A stretch of 64,000 bases of DNA from Drosophila persimilis (GCF_003286085.1 NW_020825366.1:496001-560000), one strand, 5' to 3'. Numbered from the stretch's first letter, positions 40,920 to 53,068 are shown. Notes: generated by a model not told the origin, from the sequence alone. A program made the numbers and translations.

Positions 40920-43398
40920 ATGACGAGAGGAATGGCCAGACGAGGGTCAAACAGACGCCACAGCGACGGCGGCAGAGCGGCCCGCAGAGGCGCACTAGCA
41001 GCAGCAGCTGCAGCCATGAACACCAACACCAACACCGCCAATAGCAGCAGCAGCAGCAGAGCCCTCGGCGCAGGCGCCAATACCAACACAAACGCCCCAG
41101 CCAATGCAGAGCGACGTCGCCACAGTCACCCAGTGAGTGAGTACCCAGCCATTCCCATGGCCGACATATCCACGGCCACAGCCACTCCCCCCTCGAGCCC
41201 CATCAAAACAGCAGCGCCAATACAAAAAATACCAACTGCAAGTCCCGCAACCCCGCCAAATTCCAAAAACCCGCCAAGAAAAAAGGGAAAGGCCGATAGG
41301 ACGCCGCTCTCGCTGCCGCTTTTCCCGCCTCTCACGCTCTTGAACATTCAAAACCGTTCGGGAGTAACGGGAGAGGGAGAAGACGGAGGAGAGCTGGCAA
41401 GCCGACGCGCAGGAGCAGAGCGCCAAAACGGCCAACGGGCAGCCACACACACACACGAACGGATCGAACCTGTTGCGTGTCGAACTTGGTTCGAGTTCGA
41501 GCAACGGGTCGATCCAAGCCATAGCCCAGCCAGCACCTACACAAAGACAAACAGCAACAACTACACAACCACAACCACAACCAATCCCACCAACACCGAA
41601 ACGACGCCGCGCCCTCATCGACAGTGGGAGTGACGATGAGGATGAGAGGAAGCAGGCCAGACGACGGGGCCGCCATCACCACCATCACCAGCAGCGACCG
41701 CCAATCAAGAGGCCTATTAAAAAGAGGCAAACCATGGAGGAGCTGGAGGCCATTGTCCAGGAGCAGCTGAGGCAGCACGAGCTACGGCAGCAACAGCAAA
41801 AGCAGCAGAAACGGACAACAAAAACCGCCAACACCAACACAGTTGCCGCTCCTGCCTCTCTGCCGCAATCTGCACAGCCAACACATGTCCCTGCCTCTGC
41901 CTCTGCCACTACTAATACTAATACTGACAATATCAATGCAAATAATGACGCCAACGCAATTACAAAGACAAACACCAACACCGTCACCGCCACTAACACC
42001 AGCACCATCGCCATAACCAACACCAACACAACTACTGCCACTCCCAATACACACACCCTTGCCATTGCCAATGACATCCGGCACGGCGAGTTCGGGCATC
42101 AGCCTGTGGAAGACAGAGGATTGAGGATCCTCATCCGAGGTCTTCCCCATTCCACGCCCTCTGACTGGTTCCGGGACTGCATGCAGGCCGAGGGGTACAC
42201 GGTCCGGTATAATCGGGCGATCACCGATCGATTCGATCGCAGCCGCCGATTCAACCTCTTCGAGGCTGAGATCGCCCCTAAACCGGACCGTGGCCAATAC
42301 GAGGTATTGAAGCTGCAACGCCTGGGTGGGAGGCCCGTCACGGTTGAGAGACTTGGAGTCTCCCGTGACCCTGCCCAGTGCCATCGATGTCAGGTGTTTG
42401 GCCACACCCGCGCATATTGTAGACGCGCTGCTGTCTGCATGAAATGCGCGGGCGGGCACCTGACGACGGAGTGCAGCAAGCCAAGGGCCGTCAATCCTAA
42501 ATGCGCCAACTGCCAGGGCGCCCACATTAGCGCCTACAAGGGCTGCAGCGCCTACAAAGCAGCCAGGCAGAGGCTCCTGGCCCACAGGATCGCCAGGGAG
42601 GAGGAACATCGACGGCAGCAGCAGCAGCCTCAGCCACTACGGCAGCAGCAGCAGCCTCAGCCACTACGGCAGCAGCCTCAGCCACTACGGCAGCAGCCAC
42701 AGCCAATGCAACAGCCAATTCAGCAGCAACAGCCAGCACATCGTCTCCAGCAGCCACCACAACGTCACCAGCAGCCACTACAGCGACAGTTGCAGCAGCA
42801 GCAGCCACCCACACAGCCACTCCACACACAGCCGCAGCAGCAACGTCAACGCGGTCTGGGTCGGCAGCATCGGCAACAGCTACAGCATCGCGACCAACAT
42901 CCCCAGCCACTGGCCGAGGGGCGCCAATACCAGAGGGTCCAGCCGATGCAGCCGATCGCAAATCGTGCTCCGACGCCAAGCCAACCCCAGATACAGCAGC
43001 AGCCAGGCGCCCAGTGCGATGGCAGCTGTACCCATAAACTGAAAAGAGATGCCAAAAGAATTAGAGAGCTGGAAGAAAAACTGGCAGCAATACTGACGAA
43101 ATTGACAAACCTGCTGCAGGCAAGGGATGAGAGCACGGGAGGAGTGCCGCCACTTCGGACAACAACAGCAGCAGCAGCATCCACACAGCCATCACCAAGA
43201 CCAGCACCAAATACGCATCATGACGCCGCAGCCATATCGGACTCCGAATCCGATATGGACTGCGAAGCAATTGACGACGAAGATGACGACGAATGGACCG
43301 ACCACGATCCAATCGACGCGCTGGATGGCCTGGGCGAAATATGGAGGGCACAAATCGCCAGCGCACGCGAAAGCATGCGATCAGGCGGCGCCCATTGA
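40920..43398 (+). pseudogene. Gag of unit E, frameshifted in a CA repeat
   Basis: This is a long-form array Gag. The N-terminal frame (40920-41633) and the main frame (open 41473-43398) are joined by a 2-base loss in the (AC)n run near 41442-41456 (six AC units here, seven in B and G). Downstream, all domains are open: Arg-rich patch, Gln-rich coiled coil, RRM-like domain, three zinc knuckles (third as CANCQGAHISAYKGC), Gln tract, second coiled coil and acidic tail. A PRPA insertion before NTHH is shared with F and G. A 641-residue protein could still start at an in-frame codon near 41473. Confidence 0.8.
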
Positions 43399-44465
43399 TG
43401 TGCCCAATCGTCGACCCAGAGGCAGCCACTGCAACAAAGAAAAAGGCGTCAATACGGACAACAAAGAAAGACTGCCAAAACACATGAAATCCACACTTAC
43501 CTGCCAATCACCAGACAGAGCTGATCACCAAGAAGCTGCCTCGCCATCAACAATGACAATTTCCTGCCAAAGGGACGGTAAAGGAGGCCTCTTTTGATGA
43601 CGCTGCCACCACACCATGGCCGTGACGTCACGCCACTCTCAATCAACAGCTGCCATTCCAAACGACGACGCAGATGCTGGCGCCTGTTGCCGCTCCACTG
43701 GGTCGCACCCGTCTCTCATGCCAATTATGTGAGGGCGGGATGGCCTGGTGTTGAGCCGCCGGACGCCAGCAAATCCTGCAATAGAAGGAGAAACAGGAGG
43801 GAGAAGCAGACTGCCAAACACACACAAAATACTCACCTGCTGTTTTACGCCATCACAAACCAGACAAGGGTCGCCAGCAACAGCATCCAAACGCCGACAG
43901 TACCTGCAAATAAACACATATTAAAAATCAAACGCCAAAGCAAACACCTCATCTGGATGGCCCGACCAGCAGCCATTCAAAACGCCATTACGAATTGACG
44001 ACGAATGTGGCCGAGGAGGCCAGGCCAATCCAACTGACAGCGCATCCTGGTGGCCGGACCAGCAGCCACTTGGATGCGGCCAATCAACATTACAATCGAC
44101 AACGCATCCTGGTGGCCGGACCAGCAGCCACTCGGATGCGGCCAATAACACGACTCGTTGGCATCACACTTCGATGCCAACGCCAACACACTGGACAATG
44201 CATCTCGGGTGGCCGGACCAGTGCCACTCGAGTGCAGCAGCCAACACCAACCAGCGACAGATGCAACGTGGGCGGCCGGACTAGAGCCGTTCGCCATCTC
44301 CAACTTTGCCCACGATGCACGCCAACACCATGAATCCAGCCAGCCAATAAACAGCACACAGGGGGACAACAGAGCCGGCCGGTATACAGCGTAATGTTCG
44401 CATTGCGTTTGTTATGCCCGCCGGTGCTCCGTTGTCGTTTGTCCTCCTGTTAGAAATAAAATAAA
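43399..44465 (+). other. Trailer of unit E
   Basis: It shares ACTCACCTGCTGTTTTACGC (about 43832) with trailer G and differs there from A to D and F. It ends with the AATAAA pair near 44455-44465. No gene is seen. Confidence 0.65.
43954..44295 (+). repeat. Hairpin array in trailer E (five stem-loops)
   Basis: It has the same five stem-loops as D. HP0 has loop variant CCGACCAGCA and a mismatch (GCCATTCA). HP4 reads GGGCGGC / GCCGTTC, changing a G-U pair to U/G while the stem stays formable. Confidence 0.65.
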
Positions 44466-45916
44466 TATGATTAATATGTTTATATGTGTGTAAATGTATG
44501 TCAATTATCGTTTATTTACCTTGTCTGCATCAATGTTTTTGTTGTAGATGTCAATCCTGTTGTTTCTGTAGTTTTTGCATGTCCGTAGATAGTTTGTCCA
44601 TAGTTTTAGCTAGATTACTTGCCTGTGATATTAGAAATAAGTTTTTGTAAATTAATGTAGTTTTTCTGTAGTTAATTGTATATTTTTAGTAGTTTTTGAT
44701 TAGTTTTATTACCTTTTTCCTCTTCTTCCCCACCTATCTACCATTCCCATATTTCCCCTGACATGTGGTATCACCAAAAATACCACGCAAATACCAGACC
44801 ATTGACCGATAACACACCAAAAAGCCAATTCAAATTTAAATTGCATTTCTCAATGCTAGTGTGTTATCGGCCGCCAACTTCGGCAATTTATGCCCAGCCA
44901 ATCCCACACCCACCCCCCCTACCCACTTCAAATGCCACTAAATGCCAAATGAGGCTGAGCAGGAATAAAACGAACACTGCCAACCATCGCCACTCTGCCA
45001 AACGCCCCAACAAAGCCATTACAACCGCCCACAAGATGCTATGCGGTCGTCTCTTCGGAGCTACTCGCGCCCGGATCGTAAGATCCGGAAGTTTAAAGTA
45101 TCCGGGCGGTTATACGGGAGCAGGCATTTATCCCCTTCCCATCCCATCCTTGACAACAGAGCAGCCAATACAAAAAGCACAGAGAAACATTAGACATGAG
45201 CCATTTGCCAACAACAACACACAGCCACTAATGCAAACAGCCATTGCAAATTTTCATTGCCTACTTGTCGGTGCTGCTGCCCTCGGACCATTTTCATCTC
45301 ACTCAATATTGGGGTGAGTGAAAGTGGAACCGGGGGTGAGAGCACCGGTAAATGACGATCGGCGATCGGACCCTTTCGAGTGGAGAGCATGGGAGTTGGC
45401 GGACATATGAGTGTTCCACCATGAACCTCGTCCAGGCCACTCTCATCTCGTCCGCCCGCTCGAGAGGTCGCGATCGTCGGACGTGCCAAAACCGTTTTCG
45501 TGTCGTTTTGCCGTGTCGCCATCTCCGTTTTCTTTCTGTGTTGCCCTGTTCTTCTTGTGCTGTCTGTCGTGTGCCGTGCCGTGCTGTGCCGTGCCCCCCG
45601 CTGACATGACAAAAAGTCCCTTCCCCCCACCACCGCCGCCAATACTACCGACAAACTTTCTTCTCCCCAATAAATGTGATTAATTTTAAACGCCAATAAA
45701 TAACATTAACTTGTAAAAACACAAAAAGTTAAACACAAAACTAATGATAAACACAAACCTAATGAGAAACACAAACCTAACTAGAGAAAACTGTGTAAAG
45801 AGACAGAAAGTGCCAATAAATACATTAAACACAAACACACACACACAAGAGACTTTTCAATAAAATAAAGAGAACAAACAGACAGCAAATCGCCAACACA
45901 CAAACCAACAACAACT
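44466..45916 (+). other. Leader of unit F
   Basis: This variant leader has an extra GCTAGTGTGTTATCGGCCGC (about 44854) and AATAAAACGAACACTGCC words, and TTTAAAG in place of TATAAAG inside the nested palindromes (about 45094). It is almost identical to leader H (60156-61598). No gene is seen. Confidence 0.6.
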
Positions 45917-47914
45917 ATGACGAGAGGAATGGCCAGACGAGGGTCAAACAGACGCCACAGCGACGGCGCCAGAGCGGCCCGCAGAGGCGCACTAGCAGCA
46001 GCAGCAGCAGCCAACAACACCAACACCAACACCGCCAATAGCAGCAGCAGCAGCAGAGCCCTCGGCGCAGGCGCCAATACCAACACAAACGCCCCAGCCA
46101 ATGCAGAGCGACGTCGCCACAGTCACCCAGTGAGTGAGTACCCAGCCATTCCCATGGCCGACATATCCACGGCCACAGCCACTCCCCCCTCGAGCCCCAT
46201 CAAAACAGCAGCGCCAATACAAAAAATACCAACTGCAAGTCCCGCAACCCCGCCAAATTCCAAAAACCCGCCAAGCAAAAAGGGAAAGGCCGATAGGACG
46301 CCGCTCTCGCTGCCGCTTTTCCCGCCTTTCACGCTCTCGAACATTCAAAACCGTTCGAGAGTAACGGGAGAGGGAGAAGACGGAGGAGAGCTGGCAAGCC
46401 GACGCGCAGGAGCCGAGCGCCAAAACGGCCAACGGGCAGCCACACACACGCACATGACCGGATCGAACCCGTTGCGAATCGAACTTGGTTCGAGTTCGAG
46501 CAACGGGTCGATTCAAGCCATAGCCCAGCCAGCACCTACACAAAGACAAACAGCAACAACTACACAGCCGCAATCACAGCCAATCCCACCAACACCGAAA
46601 CGACGCTGCGCCCTCATCGACAGTGAGAGCGACGATGCGGAGGGTGAGAGGAAGCAGGCCAGACGACGGGGCCGCCATCACCAGCAGCGGCAGCAAACAC
46701 AACACACAAAGACAAACACCAACACCGTCACCGCCACTAACCATCGCCATAACCAACACCAACACAACTACTGCCACTCCCAATACACACACCCTTGCCA
46801 TCTTCCCCATTCCACGCCCTCTGACTGGTTCCGGGACTGCATGCAAGACGAGGGGTACACGGTCCGGTATACTCGGGCGATCACCGATCGGTTCGATCGC
46901 AGCCGTCAATTCAACCTCTTCGAGGCTGAGATCGCCCCCAAACCGGACCGTGGCCAATACGAGGTGTTGAAGCTGCGACGCCTGGGTGGGAGGCACGTCA
47001 CGGTTGAGAGACTTGGAGTCTCCCGTGACCCTGCCCAGTGCCATCGATGTCAGGTGTTTGGCCACACCCGCGCATATTGTAGACGCGCTGCTGTCTGCAT
47101 GAAATGCGCGGGCGGGCACCTGACGACGGAGTGCAGCAAGCCAAGGGCCGTCAATCCTAAATGCGCCAACTGCCAGGGCCAGCACATCAGCGCCTACAAG
47201 GGCTGCAGCGCCTACAAGGCAGCCAGGCAGCGGCTCCTGGCCCACAGGGTCGCCTGGGAGGAGGAGCGTCGCAGACAGCAGCCACAACCAAGCCAACAGC
47301 AACACCAGCCAATACAACGTCGCCAGCAGCAGCCACATCTACAGCCATTCCAAAATCGGCAGCAGCAACGCCAACACCAACCGGATCGGCAGCAGCATCG
47401 GTATGGCGACCAACATCCCCAGCCATCGACCAGGGGGCGCCAACACCAGAGGGTCCAGCCGATGCAGCCGATCGCGAATGATGCTCCGACGCCACGCCAA
47501 CACCAGCAGCAGCAGCGGCCAGCAGCTCAGTGCGATGGCAGCTGCGCCCATAAACTGAAAAGAGATGCCAGAAGAATTAGAGAGCTGGAAGGAAAACTGG
47601 AAGCAATTTTGACGAAACTGACAAACCTGCTGCAGGCAAGGGACGAGAGCACGGGAGGAGTGCCGCCACTACAGACAACAACAGCAGCAGCAGCATCCAC
47701 ACAGCCATCACCAAGACCAGCACCAAATACGCACCATGACGCCGCAGCCATATCGGACTCCGAATCCGATATGGACTGCGAAGCAATTGACGACGATGAT
47801 GACGACGAATGGACCGACCACGATCCATTCGACGCGCTGGATGGCCTGGGCGAAATATGGAGGGCACAAATCGCCAGCGCACGCGAAAGCATGCGATCAG
47901 GCGGTGCCCATTGA
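45917..47914 (+). CDS. Gag of unit F, open (665 residues), with compensating deletions
   Basis: This short-form Gag is open from ATG to TGA. Relative to D it has two deletions flanking the Asn/Thr stretch: 8 bases near 46740 and 76 bases near 46801. Together they remove 84 bases, so the frame is restored. Between them about 20 residues are read in another frame (NHRHNQHQHNYCHSQ). The second deletion removes the first strand of the RRM-like domain (the VEDRGLRILIRG region). The three zinc knuckles are intact. The Gln tract is diverged and shorter (QQPQPSQQQHQPIQRRQQQ). The coiled coil and acidic tail are present. The protein should still bind nucleic acid through the knuckles. Confidence 0.8.
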   Translation: MTRGMARRGSNRRHSDGARAARRGALAAAAAANNTNTNTANSSSSSRALGAGANTNTNAPANAERRRHSHPVSEYPAIPMADISTATATPPSSPIKTAAPIQKIPTASPATPPNSKNPPSKKGKADRTPLSLPLFPPFTLSNIQNRSRVTGEGEDGGELASRRAGAERQNGQRAATHTHMTGSNPLRIELGSSSSNGSIQAIAQPAPTQRQTATTTQPQSQPIPPTPKRRCALIDSESDDAEGERKQARRRGRHHQQRQQTQHTKTNTNTVTATNHRHNQHQHNYCHSQYTHPCHLPHSTPSDWFRDCMQDEGYTVRYTRAITDRFDRSRQFNLFEAEIAPKPDRGQYEVLKLRRLGGRHVTVERLGVSRDPAQCHRCQVFGHTRAYCRRAAVCMKCAGGHLTTECSKPRAVNPKCANCQGQHISAYKGCSAYKAARQRLLAHRVAWEEERRRQQPQPSQQQHQPIQRRQQQPHLQPFQNRQQQRQHQPDRQQHRYGDQHPQPSTRGRQHQRVQPMQPIANDAPTPRQHQQQQRPAAQCDGSCAHKLKRDARRIRELEGKLEAILTKLTNLLQARDESTGGVPPLQTTTAAAASTQPSPRPAPNTHHDAAAISDSESDMDCEAIDDDDDDEWTDHDPFDALDGLGEIWRAQIASARESMRSGGAH

Positions 47915-48980
47915 TGTGCCCAATCGCCGACCCAGAGACAGCCACTGCAACGAAGAAAAGGACGTCAATACAGACAACAACGAAAAACGGCCAAAACACA
48001 TGAAATCTACACTTACCTGCCAATCACCAGACAGAGCTGACCATCAAGAAGCTGCCTCGCCATCAACACTGACAAATTCCTGCCAAATGGGCGGAATATG
48101 AGGCACCTGTTGATGACGCTGCCACCACACCATCACAATGACGTCACGCAAATACCTGCTCACAGCTGCCATTCCAAACGACGATGCAGATGCTGACGCC
48201 TGTTGCCGCTCCACTGGGTCGCACCCGTCTCTCATGCCAATTATGTGAGGGCCGGATGGCCTGGTGTTGAGCCGCCAGACGCCAGCAAATCCTGCAAAAG
48301 AAGGATAACCATGAAGGAGGCTGCCAATAAACATACAAACACTCACCTGCAAACGTCTTCACGCCAACACCAACCAGACAAGGGTCGCCAGCAACAACAT
48401 CCAAACGCCGAAAGTACCTGCAAATAAACACATTTCAAAACCAAAGCCAAAGCAAACACCACATCTGGATGGCCGGACCAGCAGCCATCCAAAACGCCAT
48501 TAAAAACCGACGATGAACGTGGCCGAGGAGGCCAGGCCAATCCACCTGACAGCGCATCCTGGTGGCCGGACCAGCAGCCACTTGGATGCGGCCAATCAAC
48601 ATTACAATCGACAACGCATCCTGGTGGCCGGACCAGCAGCCACTCGGATGCGGCCAATAACACGACTCGTTGGCATCACACTTCGATGCCAACGCCAACA
48701 CACTGGACAATGCATCTCGGGTGGCCGGACCAGTGCCACTCGAGTGCAGCAGCCAACACCAACCAGCGACAGATGCAGCGTGGGCGGCCGGACTAGAGCC
48801 GCTCGCCATCTCCAACTTATGCCCACGATGCACGCCTACACCATCAATCCAGCCAGCCAATAAACAACACACAGGGGGACAACAGAGCCGGCCGGTATAC
48901 AGCGTAATGTTCGCATTGCGTTTGTTATGCCCGCCGGTGCTCCGTTGTTGTTTGTCCTCCTGTTAGAAATAAAATAAATA
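47915..48980 (+). other. Trailer of unit F
   Basis: It is almost identical to trailer D along its length, although unit E lies between them and carries a different type. It ends with the AATAAA pair near 48967-48977. No gene is seen. Confidence 0.65.
48466..48807 (+). repeat. Hairpin array in trailer F (five stem-loops)
   Basis: This is the same set as in D, at the same spacing, with identical loops and stems on inspection (HP0 48466-48491, HP4 ending at 48807). Confidence 0.7.
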
Positions 48981-49275
48981 TAATTAATATGTTTATATGT
49001 TGTAAATGTATGTCAATTATTGTTTATTTTACCTTGTCTGCATCAATGTATTTGTTGTAGACGTCAATCCTGTTGTTTTCTGTAGTTTTTGCATGTCCGT
49101 AGATAGTTTGTCCATAGTTTTAGTTACTTGCCTGTGATATTAGAAATAAGTTTTTGTAAATTAATGTAGTTTTTCTGTAGTTAATTGTATATTATTAGTA
49201 GTTTTCTGATTAGTTTTATTACCTTTTTCCTCTTCTTCCCCACCTATCTGCCATTCCCATATTTTCACTGACATG
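48981..49275 (+). other. Leader of unit G, left part
   Basis: This is the T-rich start of a leader. It is cut within the GTGGTAT / ATACCAC hairpin by BEL element 2, so that only GTGGTA remains on this side. No gene is seen. Confidence 0.6.
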
Positions 49276-49661
49276 TGGTACGGCAGAAACCGCAGCGGCA
49301 GCTCTAAATATCACTGCGCCTAACAGTCCTGAATATGACTGCGCCTAACAGCCCTGAATATCACTGCGTTAACAGCACAACCATTAACAGCGCTGAGCAA
49401 AGGGTTAATCAGGGCGAATGGCAGCTATAGGCGAGAAAAGGAGAAGGCAAGAAAAGAGGAAGAACGAAAACAAAGGCAGCGGAAAAAGCACTGAAGCGGT
49501 ACAAGTTTTTTAGCGCTAGCTCTCGTAGTTTAACACCCGCCCGACATTGTAAATGAATAAATAAGTGAAACAAACAAATGAATAAAACCGATTTAAAGAA
49601 CAAAACCACAAAACTTATCAAACGTACGGCCCCAGATTTGGAGGCGTTGCCCGGCGCGGCA
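49276..49661 (+). repeat. Left LTR of BEL element 2
   Basis: It aligns with 55245-55650. Near its start it has direct repeats of CCTGAATATCACTGCGCC with TAACAG spacers. It lacks a 20-base segment (with CACGGGAGGC) found in the right LTR. The left boundary is uncertain by a few bases because its first bases equal the host GTGGTA. No clear TGG primer site follows. Confidence 0.75.
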
Positions 49662-49887
49662 ATATTCTAAAAAACTTTTCCTGCGCAACGGAGAGCAAAT
49701 CGAATAATTACGACCGACAGAAAGAAGTTCGGCGTGCGACGCAGTCAGCTGCGTCACGAGGGATTCGACTTTGCAGGTGAGATATCCTCATACAGTTGGA
49801 CAGAAAGGCTAATCTCTTACATTCGAGCGACACGTGGTCCGTGTATAACCTCAAACCAGGACTGTACAAAAAAGACACCGGAGTAAA

Positions 49888-50277
49888 ATGGACGGCGTCA
49901 AAGGTCAGTCGGAATCTGGCGGTGAGACCCCGTGTGGATTAGGAGAAATAAATGTGCCGGAAAAGATGCTTGGTGCGTGTTCTGAGACTGAGGGAGGTGC
50001 AAGGGCAACTCATCGCGTTAGGGATACATATATAGATGTGATCTCGGCGGCAACAACGGCCACACCTAACGTGTCCACCACAGCCCCAACGAGCCATCAA
50101 GCACCAGAGCATACCAACCAAGGAGGAGGGGTGGATCAAGCCTTTTCACCAAGAACGAGCCTTTTAGATAGCTGGGAAACGTTCGCTCAGCAGAGAGCGG
50201 ATGCATTAGGAAGGCCGACGTACGCTACGGCCTTCGAGGGAATGCGCTCCATCCCGACGCATTCCAGACTGCCTTAA
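49888..50277 (+). pseudogene. Gag N-terminal fragment of BEL element 2
   Basis: These 129 codons run from ATG (49888) to a TAA (50275-50277). The same frame reopens at once and contains the rest of gag (ATG at 50290). The sequence is Ser/Thr/Ala-rich and not diagnostic by itself. It probably formed the N-terminus of the polyprotein before the stop arose, or the stop may be an original short leader ORF end. Confidence 0.5.
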
Positions 50278-50289
50278 GCAGGAGGCCTC

Positions 50290-51531
50290 ATGAGCTCCAC
50301 GGTAATCAACGGAGGCTGGGACAGAGCAGTTCCCAACTGGACCGGAGTCCACATGTCAGGACCCACGGAAGCCACGCGGACTGGAATGCCTACTGGGCTG
50401 AATCCGAACGAGACAATGCCAGTCGGCGCCATGTGGCATCCAATGGCCGCACCGGCGCTGGGTACCAACCTGCATGGGCAAAACCCCTTCATTCGCGCCC
50501 CGACTGCACAGTATTACCCAAGTACGAGTCGAAATATTTCGGACCCGTACGCGTACGGGAGTAATCAAGCGGTCGCGCCAGCGGGGGCGGAGAGATGCTT
50601 GACAGCATCCCAGATAGCCGCAAGACAAGTCATCAACAAGGATCTACCATGCTTTTCTGGAAACCCCGAGGAATGGCCCATGTTCATAGTAAACTTCGAG
50701 CAATCTACAGAACGCTGCGGACTAACCGATCAAGAGAATCTCATGAGGCTGCAAAGGTGCCTGAAAGGTGCTGCTTTGGAAGCAGTACGAGGGAAATTAA
50801 TGATGCCCGCAACAGTCCGACTAGCCATCGAGACTCTTCGAATGCTATACGGCCGACCAGAGGCCATATATCACACCCTGCAGACGAAGCTAAGAATGGA
50901 GCCGTCCGTGAAATCGAGCAGCATCGAAAGCTTAGTGCGCCTGGCGCTGTCGGTGCAAATTTATCGCGCTACTGTTGACGCGATAGGACTGTCCGCCTAT
51001 CTGAACGACCCAATGTTACTTCGCGACCTTGTGGAGAAACTCCCATTCGACTTGAAACTGGATTGGGCCAGACAAAGCGCTGGACTTCCGAGGGTAAATA
51101 TGGCTGTTTTCGACGATTGGCTATTCCGAGTCGCATCGTGCGCAAGCACCGTGATGCCAGTAGCACCCGAGAAAGAAGTCTGCACGAAGGAGAAGAACCC
51201 AAGAATCCGGCTTATGGTGCACAATGATAGCAGCGCACAACCGCCCTGCCGTAGGTGCAATGGGGCCCACAAATTGGAGGACTGTAAGCAGTTCCTGGAG
51301 CTAGAAGGGCCAGGTAGATGGAATTTCGTCAGAGAAAATAAGCTATGCTGGAGGTGCCTTGGCAAACACTTTATAAGGCACTGTAAGTCAACAAGAGTAT
51401 GTTCCGTCGACGGCTGCTCGAGAAAGCACCATTTCCTCCTCCACAACAGTAACCAGCAAAGCTCCAGGGTAGAGAATAGGCCCTGCACACGATGCAGAAC
51501 GAAGCTGCGTTGTTTAGATACGTCCCCTTAA
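50290..51531 (+). pseudogene. Gag of BEL element 2
   Basis: This frame of 413 codons has the BEL/Pao capsid signature (CFSGNPEEWPMFIVNFEQST, LMRLQRCLKGAALEAVRG, LRMLYGRPEAIYHTLQ, LVEKLPFDLKLDWA) and Cys/His knuckles at the end (CRRCNGAHKLEDC, CWRCLGKHFIRHC, CSVDGCSRKHHFLLH). The frame ends at TAA 51529-51531. The protease continues in another frame from about 51492, showing a frameshift, since BEL gag and pol are normally one frame. Confidence 0.8.
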
Positions 51532-52025
51532 CATTGTATGGACCGAACGGCCAAATGCAAGTGTTCGCACTGATAGACGAAGGATCCGCCTGTACCCTAA
51601 TCGAGACGGAGATAACGGAAAAACTAGGTATCGATGGCCCCTCGGACGAGCTATGCCTACGCTGGACTGGAGACATCACGCAGAGAGAATCTCAATCCAA
51701 ATGGATAAGCCTAGCGATCTCTCCAAGGGACAATGTGGCTCGCAGATTCACGCTTCAAAACGTGAGAACAGTAAAAAACCTGGATCTGCCGAAGCAGACG
51801 CTGGACGACTCTATCCTAAAATCCCATTCGCACCTGGAAAAGCTACCGATACTCAGCTACAAGGACGTGAGAGCGTCATTGATCATCGGATTGGAGACTG
51901 ACCGTCAGAGAACGCGAGAATTCCGAATTTATCGCCGCCAAGTCCAGGTTGGGGTGGTCTGTTTATGGCCGCAGAAAGGGCGACGGGCCAGCGAGTCCGC
52001 GGGTAATGCACGTATGCGAATGTAA
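51492..52025 (+). pseudogene. Protease segment of BEL element 2
   Basis: This contains the retroviral-type aspartic protease start (FALIDEGSACTLIE; Glu in place of the usual Ser or Thr after Asp) and the following linker (LPILSYKDVRASLIIGLE). The frame is lost near 51945, after which the RT region continues in a different frame. Confidence 0.7.
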
Positions 52026-53068
52026 TAAACACCCACAGCTGGACACTCTTGTAAAAGAGAGTTTCTCATTAGACGCGGTTGGCATAAACATGGCGAAGAG
52101 CACACTCAGGTCCAAAGAGGATGAAAGAGCAAAAACAATACTGGAAAATTGCACGAGGTTTAGCAGCGAAATGAAGAGATGGGAGACAGGACTCCTCTGG
52201 CGGTACGACAACGTGGAACTTCCTTCCTCCAGAGAGATGGCAATGCGACGACTTCGGTGCCTAGAATCTCGTATGATACGCGATAAGGTGCTACGAGAGT
52301 TCGTAAACGAACAGATTAAGAGGTACGAAGACATCGGCTACGTCCGAAAACTGGAAAAAGATGAAATGGTCGAAGGCAAACGCTCCTGGTATCTGCCCGT
52401 ATTCGTGACTAAGAATCCGAACAAAGGCAAATTAAGACTTGTATGGGATGCAGCAGCCAAAGTGGAAGGCATCGCTCTTAATTCAATGCTACTAAAGGGC
52501 CCCGACCAATTGCCATCGCTGGTAGGAGTAATATCGCGCTTTCGAGAGAAGTCTATTGGCATCTGCGGAGATATTAGAGAAATGTTTCACCAGGTTAGGA
52601 TACGTTCGGAGGATCAAAGCTCACAGCAGTTTCTCTGGAGATATGGTGACACCAGTCGAGAACCGGATAGGTACGTAATGAGCGTAATGACCTTTGGTGC
52701 TTCTTGTTCCCCAGCAGCAGCGACCTACGTGAGAGATAGGAACGCAGAAAGGTTCATCGAGGAACAAAGAGAGGAAGTAGAGGCCATACTTCGCAACACC
52801 TTTGTAGATGACCTACGTGAGAGATAGGAACGCAGAAAGGTTCATCGAGGAACAAAGAGAGGAAGTAGAGGCCATACTTCGCAACACCTTTGTAGATGAC
52901 TGGCTCCAAAGCTGTGACTCAGAAGACGAAATGGTCCGTCTAGCGCTGGCAGTGAGGAACATACACAAAGAAGGAGGCTTCGAGATGAGAGGATGGATAT
53001 CTAACTCGAGCACTGTGATGAGAGCGCTCTCAGGGATGGAGATCATCAAGAACGACCCATCGAGATGA
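51949..53068 (+). pseudogene. Reverse transcriptase segment of BEL element 2, split by an 88-bp duplication
   Basis: The first part (51949-52827) covers the linker and RT fingers/palm (WYLPVFVTKNPNKGKLRLVW, ICGDIREMFHQVRI, VMSVMTFGASCSPA) up to NTFVDD, the active site. There an 88-bp tandem duplication shifts the frame into a stop. The second part (52808-53068) repeats the same residues and continues with DDWLQSCDSEDE. Another frameshift occurs at about 53060. Confidence 0.75.
52723..52898 (+). repeat. 88-bp tandem duplication in RT of BEL element 2
   Basis: Two adjacent copies (52723-52810 and 52811-52898) both begin ACCTACGTGAGAGATAGG and end with CACCTTTGTAGATG. They look identical, so the event is recent. 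Since 88 is not a multiple of three, it breaks the frame. Confidence 0.85.
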
